A DNA stretch of 64,000 bases from Chelonoidis abingdonii (lineage: Eukaryota; Chordata; Testudines; Testudinidae). The translations under genes were made by a program, and so were the position numbers. The stretch spans positions 82,036,170-82,100,169 of the forward strand of contig NC_133770.1 of the NCBI RefSeq assembly GCF_003597395.2, in the 5' to 3' direction. Positions 1 through 10,745 of this stretch are shown piece after piece (the stretch's first letter is position 1; every line of letters begins with the position of its first letter). The notes under the pieces are model-generated. The model had not been told where the DNA came from, searched no databases, and was given only the letters and a program-made list of their open reading frames with translations.

Positions 1-462
1 TTCCACTCTATTCCACACTGATAAGGCCTCAGCTGGAGTACTGTGTCCAGTTTTGGGTGCCACATTTCAGAAAAGATGTGTACAAATTGGAGAACGTCCA
101 GAGAAGAGCAATAAAAATGATTAAAGGTCTAGAAAACATGACCTGTGAGGGAAGATTTTAAAAATTGAGTTTGTTTAATCTGGAAAAGAGAAAACGGAGA
201 GGGGACATGATAACAGTTTTCAAGTACATAAAATGTTGTTACAAGGAGGAGGGAGAAGAATTGTTCTTCTTAACCTCTAAGGATAGGACAAGAAGCAATG
301 GGCTTAAATTGCAGCAAGGGAGGTTTTGGTTGGACATTAGGAAAAACTTCCTGTCAGGCTGGTTAAGCACTGGAATATATTGCCTAAGGAGGTTGTGAAA
401 TCTCCATCATTGGAGATTTTTAAGAGCAGGTTAGACAAACACTTGTCAGGGATGTTCTAGAT

Positions 463-1387
463 CAGTGGTCACCAACCAGTCGATCACAACTGACTAGTCA
501 ATCCCAGAGGATATCCCAGTCGATTGCAATCTCTGGCAGTGCTTCCACTAAGGCAGACTCCCTACCCTGGCCCCACACCACTCCCAGAAGTAGCCAGCAT
601 GATCCGGGGGGCAAGGGGGCAGGGGTGTCCCTCTGCGCGCTGCTCCTGCCTGCAAGCACTTCCCTCGCAGCTCCCATTGACCAGGAGAGCTGTGGGGGCA
701 GTGCTTGCAGAGAGGGGCAGTGTGCGGAGTCATGTGCTCCCTGCCTCCCCCAGAGGCCGCAGGGGCGCGTTGGCCCCTTCTGGGACCCTGCCTTAGCCTT
801 GCTGCGCCTGTCACCAACCGGGAGCTGCCAGAGGTAAGTGCTGCCCAGTGGGAGGCCGCACCCCAGCCCCTAGTCCTGAGCCCCCTCCTGGAGCCAGCAC
901 CTCAAACCCCCTTCTGCACCCCAAACCACCTCCTGCACCCCAAGCCCCATCCCTGACCCCCCTCCAAGAGCCAGCACTCTGTACCCTCCTGCACCCCAAC
1001 CCCCTGACCGAGCCCTGACCCCCCTCAAAGCCAGCACCTTGTACCCCCTCCTGCACCCCAACACTCTGCCTCATCCCAGAGTCCCCTCCTGAACCCAAAC
1101 TCCCTCCTAGAGCTTGCACTCCAACCCCATGCCCCAGGCTCATCCCAGAACCCCCTCCCATACTGCAAACCCCTCAGCCCAGAGCCTGCACCCCCTCCCG
1201 GATCCCAACCCCCTACACCAGCCCGGGGAAAGTGAGTGAGAGTGGGAGACCATGACCAACAGAGTGGGGTGTGGAGTGGGTGGGACTTTGGGGGAGGGGA
1301 GGGGCCTCAGGGAAGGAGCAGAGTAGATCCTGGGTTGCCCTTAGATTCAAAAAGTGATCTTGGGTGTAAAAAGGTTGGAGACCACTA
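463..1387. mobile_element. Non-autonomous hAT DNA transposon nested in CR1
   Basis: Terminal inverted repeats are CAGTGGTCACCAACC at the left and GGTTGGAGACCACTA at the right. The flanking 8-bp target duplication is TTCTAGAT (455-462) and GTCTAGAT (1,388-1,395), 7 of 8 identical, which is the hAT hallmark. The 925-bp interior is GC-rich and noncoding. From about 890 to 1,210 it holds a degenerate tandem array built on a CCTGCACCCCAA-like unit. ORFs in this stretch are GC-skew artefacts. The insertion sits inside the CR1 3' UTR, so it is younger than that CR1 copy. Confidence 0.88.
890..1210. repeat. Degenerate C-rich tandem repeat inside hAT element
   Basis: Repeated units of about 30-40 bp contain variants of CTCCTGCACCCCAA and CCCTGACCCCCCTC. 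The array belongs to the hAT element at 463-1,387 and explains the minus-strand glycine-rich ORFs here. Confidence 0.6.
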
Positions 1388-1702
1388 GTCTAGATAATAC
1401 TTAGTCCTGCCATGAGTGAAGGGGACTGGACTAGATGACCTCTTGCGGTCCCTTCCAGTCCTATGATTCTATGATTTTTAAAAGGGAGTGTTGTTTTTAA
1501 GGCTGATTAACTCCATAGGCAGACACTGGAGACTTGGGCGAATAGTTCTCTCTAAAAATCACTAACAGTGATTTTATTTTCTATTGGATCAGGTTAATTG
1601 ACACTGCAAGCTCACACTCAGCAGGTAAAAGTTTAGTCAACGTAGGCTATTGACTTCACTGTAAATTGCAAGTGCTCAGGGTTTCCCCTGTGATTTCAAT
1701 TC

Positions 1703-1758
1703 TTAGGCCTTGTCTACACACAGTTTGAGCAAAGATTTATCTAAGGCCTTAAATGGAT
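1703..1758. mobile_element. 5' end fragment of a Harbinger-like MITE
   Basis: It begins TTAGGCCTTGTCTACAC, the terminal motif of turtle PIF/Harbinger-type MITEs seen several times in this window. It is cut off by the CR1 copy starting at 1,758. No matching right end was identified. Confidence 0.4.
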
Positions 1759-2350
1759 CTTCATAGAATCATAGAAGACTAGGGTTGGAAGAGACCTCAG
1801 GAGGTCATCTAGTCCAACCCCCTGCTCAAAGAAGGATCAATACCAACTAAATCATCCCAGCCAGGGCTTTGTCAAGCAGGGCCTTAGAAACCTCTTAAGG
1901 AAGGAGATTCCACCATCTCCCTAGGGAACCCATTCCAGTGCTTCACCACTCTCCTAGTGAAATAGTTTTTCCTAATATCCAACCTAGACCTTCCGCACTG
2001 CAACTAGAGACCATTACTCCTTGTTTTGTCATCTGCCACCACTGAGAACAGCCTAGCTCCAACCTCTTTGGAACTCCCCCTTTGGGTAGTTGAAGGCTGC
2101 TCTCAAATCCACCCTCACTTGTCTTTTCTGCAGATTAATTAAACACAGTTCCCTCAGTCTCTCCTCATAAATCATGTGCTTCAGCCCCCTAATCCTTTTT
2201 GTTGCCCTCCGCTGGACTCTCTCCAGTTTGTCTACATCCTTTCTGTAATGGGGAGCCCAAAACTGGATGCAGTACTCCAGATGTGGCCTCACCAGTGCTG
2301 AATAGAGGGGAATAATTTTCACTTCTTTTCTGACCCACAAACTAAAGCTA
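1758..2350 (-). mobile_element. CR1 LINE 3' end (minus strand)
   Basis: On the minus strand this encodes a CR1 reverse-transcriptase C-terminus, with motifs such as [13 protein letters not shown] and [12 protein letters not shown], followed by the CR1 3' UTR. The UTR ends in the CTATGATTCTATGA tail, seen on the plus strand as TCATAGAATCATAG at 1,762. The RT frame is open for about 95 codons at its end but 5'-truncated near 2,350. It is a fossil LINE copy, not a host gene. Confidence 0.9.
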
Positions 2351-2959
2351 AATCCTATTAGGTCTTTTTTTCCAGAAAGGCTGAGGTAGCTGAAAAGCAG
2401 GTCAGAAACCTTTGTTGAAAAACTTAATAGGATTTCCTTATAAAGGGGCATATGACTGAGATGAAAACTCTTAATGAGAGTGCAGCCTGGCATTTTTCAA
2501 ATGGATAGGTCAGTTGCAAAAAGATTTGCAAAATATCCTCGATTACAGCCTAAAATTAAGGATTCTTGTAGAGCCTATTGGATTTTTTCCCCCAGCTCTT
2601 CCTTTAAGATCTGGGATACATGCCAAGCTCTTGAATCTCTCATGGTTAAATGTGTCTGAAAGCAGTGCTATTATTGGGAGGCCTGGATATCTAGTATATG
2701 CCAGAAAACAGAGGTGTCTGGAAGTAAAAAGCAATTAGGTTTACATTGCTCTAAACCTGAGCCATCTGGAAAGAATTCTTTCTGAAGACTAAAGCTTTTG
2801 GATAGGAATTGGGAAGTTACATTATCTTTCTCAGGCAAGCGAACAGCTGAAAGGACAGAAGCCACATTTTTATTAAACATATTGACCATTGATAGTTTTC
2901 ATAAAAATAGAGGAATATGTTTTTTCACCTGTCTAGGGAAATCTTGAAGATATTAATTC
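2351..2959. other. No gene or identified repeat
   Basis: AT-rich DNA between two CR1 copies. Short ORFs have no recognisable domain. It may be part of an older repeat, but I cannot assign one. Confidence 0.4.
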
Positions 2960-4110
2960 CTTAGAGATGGGATATATCTTGATTTTAGTAAGGTTTTTGA
3001 CACAGTCCCAAATGACATTCTCATAAGCAAACTAAAGAAATATGGTCTGACTCTAGAGGAAATTACTGTAAGGGGCATGAATAACTGACTAAACGACTGT
3101 ACTAAAAAAATAGTTATCAACAGTTCAATGTCAAAATGGGAAGACATATCTAGTGCAAATCCCACAGGGGTCTAGTACTATTCAAATTTTTATTAATGAC
3201 TTGGATAACGGAGTGGAGAGTATGTTTAGAAAATTTGCAAATGATACCAAGCCACTAACGACTGCAAGCACCTTGGAGGCCAGGATTAGAATTCAAAATG
3301 ACAGTAACAAATTAGAGAGTGGATTTGAAATCAACAAGATGAAATTCACTGAAGACAAGCGCAAAGAAGAAAAAAAATTATCAAGTGAACAACTACAAAA
3401 TGGGGAATACCTGGCTAGGTGGTAGTACTGCTGACAAGGATCTGGGGGTTATAGTGGATCACAAACTGAATACGAATCAATAATGTGATGCAGTGGCAAA
3501 AAAAGGCTAATATCATTCTGGGGTGTATTAACAGGACTGTTATATGAAAGAGACGGAAGATAAATGTCCCATTCTATGTGTGAGGCCTCTGCTGGAGTAC
3601 TGTGTCTAGTTCTGGGTGCCACATTTTAAGAAAATTGTGGCCAAATTAGAGAGAGTCCAGAGGAGAGCATCAAAAATGATAAAAGATTTAGAAAACCTGA
3701 CCTATGTGAATAGGTTAAGAAAAACTGGGCATGTTTAGTCTTGAGAAAAGAAAACTAAGAGGAACCTAATTACAGTTTTCAAATATAAAGATTGCTATAT
3801 CAAGGACTGTTGTGATGAGTTGTGTTCACAGGCGGTAGAACAAGAAGTAATTGGTTTAATCTACAGCAAGGGAGATTTAGGTTGGATCTGAGGGAAAACA
3901 TTCTAACTATAAGGGCAGTTAAGCTCTTGAATAGGCTTCCAAGGGAGGTTGTGGAATCTCCATCACTGGATGCTTTCAAGAATAGTCAGGCCAGACAAAC
4001 ACCTACCAGGGATGGTCTAGGTTTACTTGGCCCTGCCTCAGTGCAGGGGGCTGCACTTGATGACTTCTAGAGGTCCCTTTCAGTGCCACATTTCTTTGAT
4101 TCTATGATAA
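2960..4110 (+). mobile_element. CR1 LINE, RT domain to 3' end (degenerate)
   Basis: Broken frames decode the classic LINE RT blocks: a YLDFSKAFDTV-like block near 2,970-3,005, then INDLDNGVES at about 3,190-3,222 with a following FANDTK (the FADDT catalytic block, first D replaced by N), then the C-terminal region. The 3' UTR finishes with TTTGATTCTATGA at about 4,096-4,109. Multiple frameshifts and stops make it nonfunctional. It is about 1.15 kb and lacks the endonuclease half. Confidence 0.87.
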
Positions 4111-4158
4111 TTTTGCTAAGGTCCCACATAATTAGCCTTTTCGGAGTATGCACTAGGT

Positions 4159-4889
4159 CAGACATTGGCAAACTGTGGAGGACTCTCAGCCAGGGAGCCT
4201 AGTCCCCAGCCTCTCCCCCGCTGTTCCCCCTCCCCCGCAGCCACGCTGCTGCATGGGCTGTGCTCTGGCCCGCCGCTCCCCTGGGCAGCGTGGGGAGCGC
4301 AGCTGGCTCTGGCAGGTGTCACGGTTGCGAGCTCCTGCTGCTGCTAAGGGGGCAGGGAATGGGGAAGGTTGGGTAAGGGAGCAGGAGGTCCTGGGGGGCA
4401 GTCAGGAAGGAGGAGGCGGTTGGATGAGACGGAGGTTCTCGGAGGCAGTCAGGGTATGGGGAATAGGGAAGGTTGGGAGNNNNNNNNNNNNNNNNNNNNN
4501 NNNNNNNNNNNNNNNNNNNNNNNNNNNNNNCAGGGAGTGGTTGGATAGGGCAGAGGTTCGAGGTGGTGGTCAGGGGACGGGGAAGTTGGTAAGTGTGGGA
4601 GTCCTGGAGCCTAGTCAGGGCAGTCGGGACTGGGAGCAGGGAGGTTGGCTGGGGGCGGGGTCCAGAGGAGCAGGGGGTCCCAGGAGGGGGCAGTTAGGGG
4701 ACAAGGAGTGTGTGCGTGCGCAACACACGCATGCACACACCAGAGGTTCTGAGGTGGGCAGTCAGGGGGCAGGAAGTGAGAGGGGGCGGGGGCCAGGCTG
4801 TTTGGGAAGGCACAGCCTTCCTACCTGGCCCTCCATACAGTCATGCAACCCTGATGTGGCCCTCGGGCCAAAAAGTTTGCCCAGCGCTG
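4159..4889. mobile_element. hAT non-autonomous element with perfect 8-bp TSD
   Basis: The left end CAGACATTGGCAAACT and right end AGTTTGCCCAGCGCTG are imperfect inverted repeats. The flanking duplication CACTAGGT occurs at 4,151-4,158 and 4,890-4,897 (8 of 8). The interior is GC-rich, gives a spurious 262-codon ORF, and includes an assembly gap of 51 Ns at 4,480-4,530, so the true length is unknown. Confidence 0.88.
4480..4530. other. Assembly gap (51 N)
   Basis: A run of N inside a GC-rich, locally repetitive hAT interior. Gap size may be arbitrary. Confidence 0.99.
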
Positions 4890-5284
4890 CACTAGGTTCT
4901 CTGGATTCTAGAAGGCCTGTTGATTTCCCTGGCCAAAAAAAAAAAGGTGTTTCAAACATATAGCACAGCACTACATTATCATTATCAACAGTATGAAAGT
5001 CTTAAAACATTTTCACACTTAATTTAATGCATAAAGAAAGCAGGTGACAGTATACATTTCGGTATGCGTGATCCCACTTTTCTGCGTGCAGCATGTGGCA
5101 CAGTTGTTATTTGTATGTGCAGAGGCTACAAACTGTCCTGGAAAGATTTTTTGGGTGTGGCAAGAAATTAATTTTCAGCTGCAATTGTTCTTGACTAATT
5201 TGAGTTTTGATGTGCAACTAGCAGCAGATTCAAGGCCTCTGTATTTTAGATTCATCACATATATTCTGCAGGGTTTAACCTCCC

Positions 5285-5937
5285 AGGGTGTCTTCACTGT
5301 AGAGTTAACTCAGGGGATCAGCACCAGGGGTGTCACCGTGACCTAGCTGAGTGTAAGCATGCACACTGCACGGTTGCATTGAAGCATGTCCACTCAACTA
5401 TGTACACATAGGTGCTGTACTCACTTGTGTGTGTTACTAGGAATTCTGGGGTCATATCCAATGGTTTTTAGCACTGCAGTAAGATGGACCATTCTATAAT
5501 TCTTTCCCAGTGAATTGTGGGAGAATTGATCTCTCCTGGTAGGCACACAGAGTCGTGGGAAGGCTTTGGAGGACTATCAGCACAAAGGTGGTTTAACCTG
5601 CATTCTCACTGCAAAGTGGGCAGGTTACCAGCTGGAATGTTAACAGCACTTGGGCTTATGCCTACATCCCAGGTCAGACCAGTTAGCCTGAGCGTAAAGT
5701 ACCACTGCACTTGAGTGGAAGTGTTATACGTGTGTAAGGTGACCAGACCGCAAATGTGAAAAATCAGGATGTGGGGGGAGGGGGGGGTAAGGAGCCTATA
5801 TAAGAAAAAGACCCAAAAATCGGGACTGTCCCTATAAAAATTGGGACATCTGATCACCCTATACTTGTGGATGGGAGCTGGGTTGAGGCAACATCACATT
5901 AAAGGTCCAAGTTAACTCTGCAGTGAAGACAAGCCCT
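5285..5937. mobile_element. Harbinger-like TIR MITE with a nested MITE
   Basis: The left end AGGGTGTCTTCACTGTAGAG mirrors the right end CAGTGAAGACAAGCCCT, and TTAACT follows internally on both sides. The family motif (GGGCTTGTCTTCACT) is shared with other MITEs in the window. I could not fix a clean 3-bp target duplication. A second MITE is nested at 5,735-5,861. Confidence 0.7.
5735..5861. mobile_element. Short TIR MITE (TAGGGTGACCAGA type), nested
   Basis: The ends TAAGGTGACCAGA and CTGATCACCCTA are inverted. The interior contains the motifs CGGGACTGTCCCTATAAAAA and AGAAAAAGACCCAAAAATC. It is 127 bp and lies wholly inside the larger MITE at 5,285-5,937. It shares its terminal GGGTGACC with the element at 6,695-7,073. 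Confidence 0.72.
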
Positions 5938-6694
5938 CACAGTCATGCACGCACAATCAAATGGGGCAGCTTCTTGAGCCCCTACCCTTTTTTGTTATAA
6001 ATATATTGTTTACTGATTGCCTTTTTGTTGTTTGATTACTGTCAAACCATGCCCCAAATGATGCCTGCACCGCTGAGGAAAAAAAAATCACAAGACTGGC
6101 TCTGCCTGCAGAGAGTAAATAAAAGCATGCTTGCATGTTGTGATAAGTGGTGTCCAGCCTGTAAAATGTGGACTTTAATCTCTGTTTTGTGTTCTGTATG
6201 TATGCTGTTTAAAGATGTAGCTCTCTGCCTTGAGGTGCATATAAAGGGTCTTCCTTAACTTGTGTAGTAATGAAGAACTTCTAAAAGGGGTTTATTCTGA
6301 TTTTCATACAGCAAACATCATTCTGGCATCTGAGTTCCTGGCCCTACAGTAGAGCAGCTAATGAACACGTGCAAAACTTGGGAGAAAACTTGGTCAGCAA
6401 TGCTTATTTGGGGAGAAATTTGCATCTGAAAGGGACTGCTTGAAATGTGTGATGTGCCAAAGAGCAGGGAGGAGGAGGAAATAGAACATAGGTGAGGGAA
6501 GGGAATATTATCTATGATCCAGGTATGGCTTTAACAAGAACAACCACTAAAACCCAAACTGAATATTTCACTTATTGTTAATGAGCGGCGGATGCTGTTC
6601 TGCTGTTTGCGTTTTCTCCCAGGGGTCGAGGCCTACAAAGCTTTTGTGAATTGAAGGTGCTGCGTTGCTGCTTCCAGCCCACGTAGATGAGAGA

Positions 6695-7073
6695 TGGGGT
6701 GACCATATATTCTGTTTTTGCCGTGTTTCAGCAGGCCCAAGTTTTTTGACAAAACCGTTTTGCAAAAAAAAGTGGGGTGTGACCCCTAGCAAGGTGCAGA
6801 GGGATGTATGGGGGGAGAGGCGGAGAGTGACACCAGTCCTGGATGGGGGGGGGAAGGCTTGGATGAGCACCAGTGTGCCGGGTGGAGGGGAGGGAAGTGG
6901 CTTGAGCCAATAGCTCAGGCTGTCCCTGGGTGAGTGGGTGGCTCAGGCCAGCCCCACGTGTGTGTGGGGGACTCCCAGGGCTCGGGCCAGCCCCACACAG
7001 ATGGGGGTGGGGGGCCCTGGGCTATAGCCCAGATAGTGTCCCATTTTCCCTTTTGGGAAACATGGTCACTCTA
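6695..7073. mobile_element. TIR MITE (GGGTGACCATAT type), 379 bp
   Basis: The left end TGGGGTGACCATAT pairs with the right end ATGGTCACTCTA. The interior is partly GC-rich with GGGG tracts. No coding content. Probably the same superfamily as the nested MITE at 5,735-5,861. Confidence 0.65.
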
Positions 7074-7079
7074 ATGAGA

Positions 7080-10000
7080 GAAGAAGGGCCTGCTGGGGAC
7101 CTTGTGCCCCCAGGGTGGAAGAGGTCTCTACTTACCTCCAAGTTTCAGCCAGAGCTGAGGCAGCTTTGGTGGACACTACAAAGGAAGGGGGGCGGCACTG
7201 GCCATATCCTCCTTCCCCAGGCCTTTTCAGGTAGCTGGTGTCCAGAGGGGCTAATAAAGAGCAGCTCTCATTCTGGGAAATCTGATTGTGTGTTATCCCC
7301 GCACAGGGGCACTAAGTTGGGGAAGGCTATCTTTCCCCCTGAATGTGAGCACCCACCAGGGCCAAGCACATAGCCCCAGATTAGCTTTTCAATACAGTAG
7401 AGGTGGGGCTTGGGGATGCTGTACTATAAATTTGGTAACACTTCATGAACAGACTCTGGCAACAGGCCTGGACTAAGAGAGTTTGGGATCTGGATCTGAA
7501 ACTCCACAAATGTCAGGAGAGTTCACAGATGGTGGTCCAGTTCTGGTTTATCTCCAGCATTAATCCACTGACTGAAAAGAAGAAAGAGCAGTGACTGATA
7601 TGGTACTGCAGCATCTCCCATGCAGTAATGCATCCACCCTTAAAACACTTTTCGTAACCAAATATACACCTTGTTTGGCACTATAACAGATGTGGGAATG
7701 AGATGTGATAATGAGACATAGACAGATGCATCTCAGACACCTGTGCACTTGCAGTGAACATAAAGATACATGCACACAGGCAGCCTACCATAATTCTTTC
7801 AATCATTCCTCAGAGAAACTCCAGATCCAAACATCAGGTTTTCTGATCTTTTGTGCTAGCACTGCTGTGCCATGAAATTGTTTCACCTTTTTTGCATACA
7901 TGCAGACCCACAACATATGACCATTGTGTTGATGGCATGTCTTGAGGTGAACTAACAGTAACAGACATATGAATAGATTTTCCTTAGGGACATAATGTCA
8001 AGTCAGACAGATATGCAGCAGTGGCAAATATGAGCAATTCTCACTGTCATTTTAAATGGTTGTTATAAGTGTCCCTAGAAGTGGGGCTGACAGATGTTAT
8101 TCTACAGGAAGGAAGGGTATTAATTCCATATTAGAAGATACAGGTACACATGCTAGTTCTCTAGAAGTCAATGGGAGTTCCAGGCATGGAGATGCAAGTT
8201 CAGCTCCAAGAATGTTTCTCCATGAACATTTCATTTTGATGAGCATTCTTTGCTTTTGTTATTTCTTCAGATATGACAGCCCCACTGCGTTTCTACTCTG
8301 GTTGAATGCAAAAGCCTTGTCTAGTTCAACGACTGCAGCCCTGGGATTTGATTCATTCCAGTTGCCATGGTGGATGCACATTGCACCCTCCCCTCCTCCT
8401 CTATCATCAAGGTCCAGTGTTTCTGGGGGTTGGGGTTACTAGGCCCACTTCCCTTTCTCCTCAGGAGAAGTTAGGCAGAGATCATGCATTAGAGCTCCCT
8501 GTGAAGTTTTCAACTTGTGTTTGGAGGTGTGTTGGCCATGCCCCCTTCCTGGACAGCATAGACCAGTTTGGAAGTTGTGTTGGCTGTGGTCCGTCCACTG
8601 CAGTGGGAGCTGTTCTGCCTTGTGCCACCGCAACTGCTTTTAGGCAAACCTTTGTCAGCAGGGGTCTTGCAAAGTATGATTTGTGAGCCCTTCAGGGGCT
8701 GTGCGTGTGTGAGGGAAATAGAGGTGGAACCCACAGATGATAAAGTAGTTTCACTGGCAATACACTAGCGCACACGCCTTTGCGTGCTACTCATAACACA
8801 CGCTCAGATCATCCTGGAACGGCTTCTCTGATAACAGATAATTATTTCTTAATGTAAACCAAGCTTGTGAGACCCATTAACCATACCATTTGCTGAGGGC
8901 TGGATGAGCAATTTTGAAATTGAGAGCAAAGAAAACCCAAGCTGCAGTGTTTATAGAACTGGAGCAAAAGAGATTTTGAAATAGAATAGATTCCTTGTTT
9001 TCCTAGGCAAATGCGCCTTGGTTATAGGGTATTTTTTTCTTACATTGTGGAGAAGATGGCAGCACAGGAAAAGTTGGTGCAATGGGTTAATACACTATTC
9101 TTTCAACTCTAGACATGGAGCCAAACCATCAACGCTGTTTCTAGGAGCAGCAGGGATGAAAGGTACATAAATACTGGCCAAGCGTGGCTAAAGGAGGGTC
9201 TTAAGAAACACTTAAAAGGCATTCACCTTCATTCCAACTTGCAGAAGCCCCTCTGAAATGCCCCAGGATTGGGGCTTTGGGAAGGCAGAGCTGAGGGTCA
9301 TTCACCCTTCACAGCACCCTTCCATTACAAAACTGGGTAATTCCTGCTACAACTCTGCATCATCCTGCTCTGTGCCCAGCCTCCTTATGCAGGAAGACCA
9401 TTGCCACCTTAGGGGACCCATCTGGCAGGGGCTGGGGTCCCTGTGAAATAGCGAGGAAGGCCAGTCCTTCAGTGATGCTCTGGGGTTTCCCTTCAGATCT
9501 CAGGACAACTAGACATTTGGAGGGCCATCTCCTCTGCTCACTGCTGCAAATGCCTCCCCTTCCTTCCAGGAGGAAGGTGTGTTGGAAACTCCAAGGGCTT
9601 TGACCCTGTACAATCCAAGCGTGACGTGCTGTGGAAATAAACACACATAAAAGTGGGCAGCACAGGCGTACATCAATTCTGCATTAGTGAGAGCACTGCT
9701 CTGCAACCGCCAAGTTATTCCTCCCTAATAGCAAGAGTAAGATCAAAGACAGTGTGGGAGGGAACACAACTAATTGCTTCATTAGTAGGACGATTCCACC
9801 AATTCCCATGTCTCCTCTGCCACACTCATTCAGCCCTCCTATTTTATCTTGCACTCAGGAGTACAAGGGAGAAAGTCAGCAAGAGGCCTGAAACAGTTCC
9901 ACATGCTTCAGAAGGTTAAGCATGCTGCTTAGAATTTCTTGCCCCCAAAAGGTGGGTATTTACCAAGCAAAAAACTATTAGGAGTGCTGTCAGTTTCAGG

Positions 10001-10140
10001 AGCAACTATCACTGAGATTACTTGTCACTCAGCTGGGGAGTGGGGGAGGAAGGGTGTAAAACAATGAGATAACTCTTCTCAAGTGCTTTGTATAGCTTGA
10101 TTGTATTATTGTGCCATTTAGTGAACTGAATCTGATAGGA
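7080..10140. other. No supported gene or assignable repeat
   Basis: About 3 kb of mixed-composition DNA. ORFs are short and mutually overlapping on both strands, without domain-like sequence, splice-supported exons or repeat termini I can recognise. Confidence 0.4.
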
Positions 10141-10147
10141 CTTGCGT

Positions 10148-10222
10148 CAGATTTTCAAAGGAATTAGGCAGATAGATGCTTAGCGGGATCTTCAAAAGCA
10201 CTAAATACTTTTGAAAATCTTG
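10148..10222. repeat. Old fold-back repeat (CAGATTTTCAAAG type)
   Basis: Arms CAGATTTTCAAAG and CTTTTGAAAATCTTG are inverted around a short core containing ATTAGGC. This belongs to a common amniote family of short dyad repeats. Related copies are noted at 31.6, 52.6 and 59.2 kb. Confidence 0.45.
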
Positions 10223-10539
10223 CCCTTGGAGTACAGAAAAGTTTAGTTTCTCTCTCTCTTCAATAGTTTATTCTGATGCTTTTTCTTTGATAATGAGAAC
10301 AACTGAGTGTGAGTTGAGTTCCCCCTCCCTTCCCCCCACTTGTTGCTTCAGACCATCTGCAGAATCAGGAAGACATCACTGCATTGGTTTATGTTTGGTT
10401 GGGTTCAGAAGGTTTTTTTCACAGCCACGTGGGCTAGAACTTATTTTTGTTTTTAAATGCAAGCTTATATTCCACAGAACGTGGCTGTTCCACACGGACA
10501 GATATGGCAAGTGGTTCAGGTGTTTTGCCACCACATATT

Positions 10540-10745
10540 AGTAGCATTGTGGTAGCACCTTAGAACTCCAATCAAGACTCAGGGATTCCATTGTGCTAGG
10601 CGCTGTACAAACACAAAACAGAAAGATGCTCCCCATCCTAAGACGCTTACAATTTAAAGAGAAGACAACAGAACAGGTGATTAGACAGGCAGGCAGATGG
10701 GGGTGTAAAAGGAAAGAATGAGACAATATTGATCAGCATAACAGG
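10540..10745 (+). repeat. Ancient interspersed repeat (GCGCTGTACAAACA family)
   Basis: It contains GTGCTAGGCGCTGTACAAAC, CTTACAATTTAAAG and GAGACAATATTGATCAGCAT. The same blocks occur at 34,140-37,010 (split by hAT elements), and part of it at 51,565-51,640 in reverse. The family is probably MIR/CORE-SINE-like, but the name is not verified. Confidence 0.6.

Larger units (their letters stand above)
1..1478 (+). mobile_element. CR1 LINE 3' fragment, split by a hAT insertion
   Basis: The sequence reads as the end of a CR1 reverse-transcriptase ORF plus 3' UTR. It starts with the conserved block around GGCCTCAGCTGGAGTACTGT and ends in the CR1 tail TATGATTCTATGATT at about 1,465-1,478. The LINE is interrupted at 463-1,387 by a hAT element and resumes at 1,396 with the usual 'ggactagatgacctc' 3' UTR motif. 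No intact reading frame remains; stops and frameshifts are present. It is a dead, 5'-truncated copy that runs off the left edge of the window. Confidence 0.88.

Noticed and set aside
4175..4963. 262-codon plus-strand ORF
   Set aside because: It spans an N gap and a GC-rich hAT interior, and runs across the element's right end and TSD. The composition (G, R, W, S) is a skew artefact.
7560..7775. 71-codon minus-strand ORF
   Set aside because: Cys/Ser-rich random-looking peptide with no homology that I recognise and no flanking splice sites.
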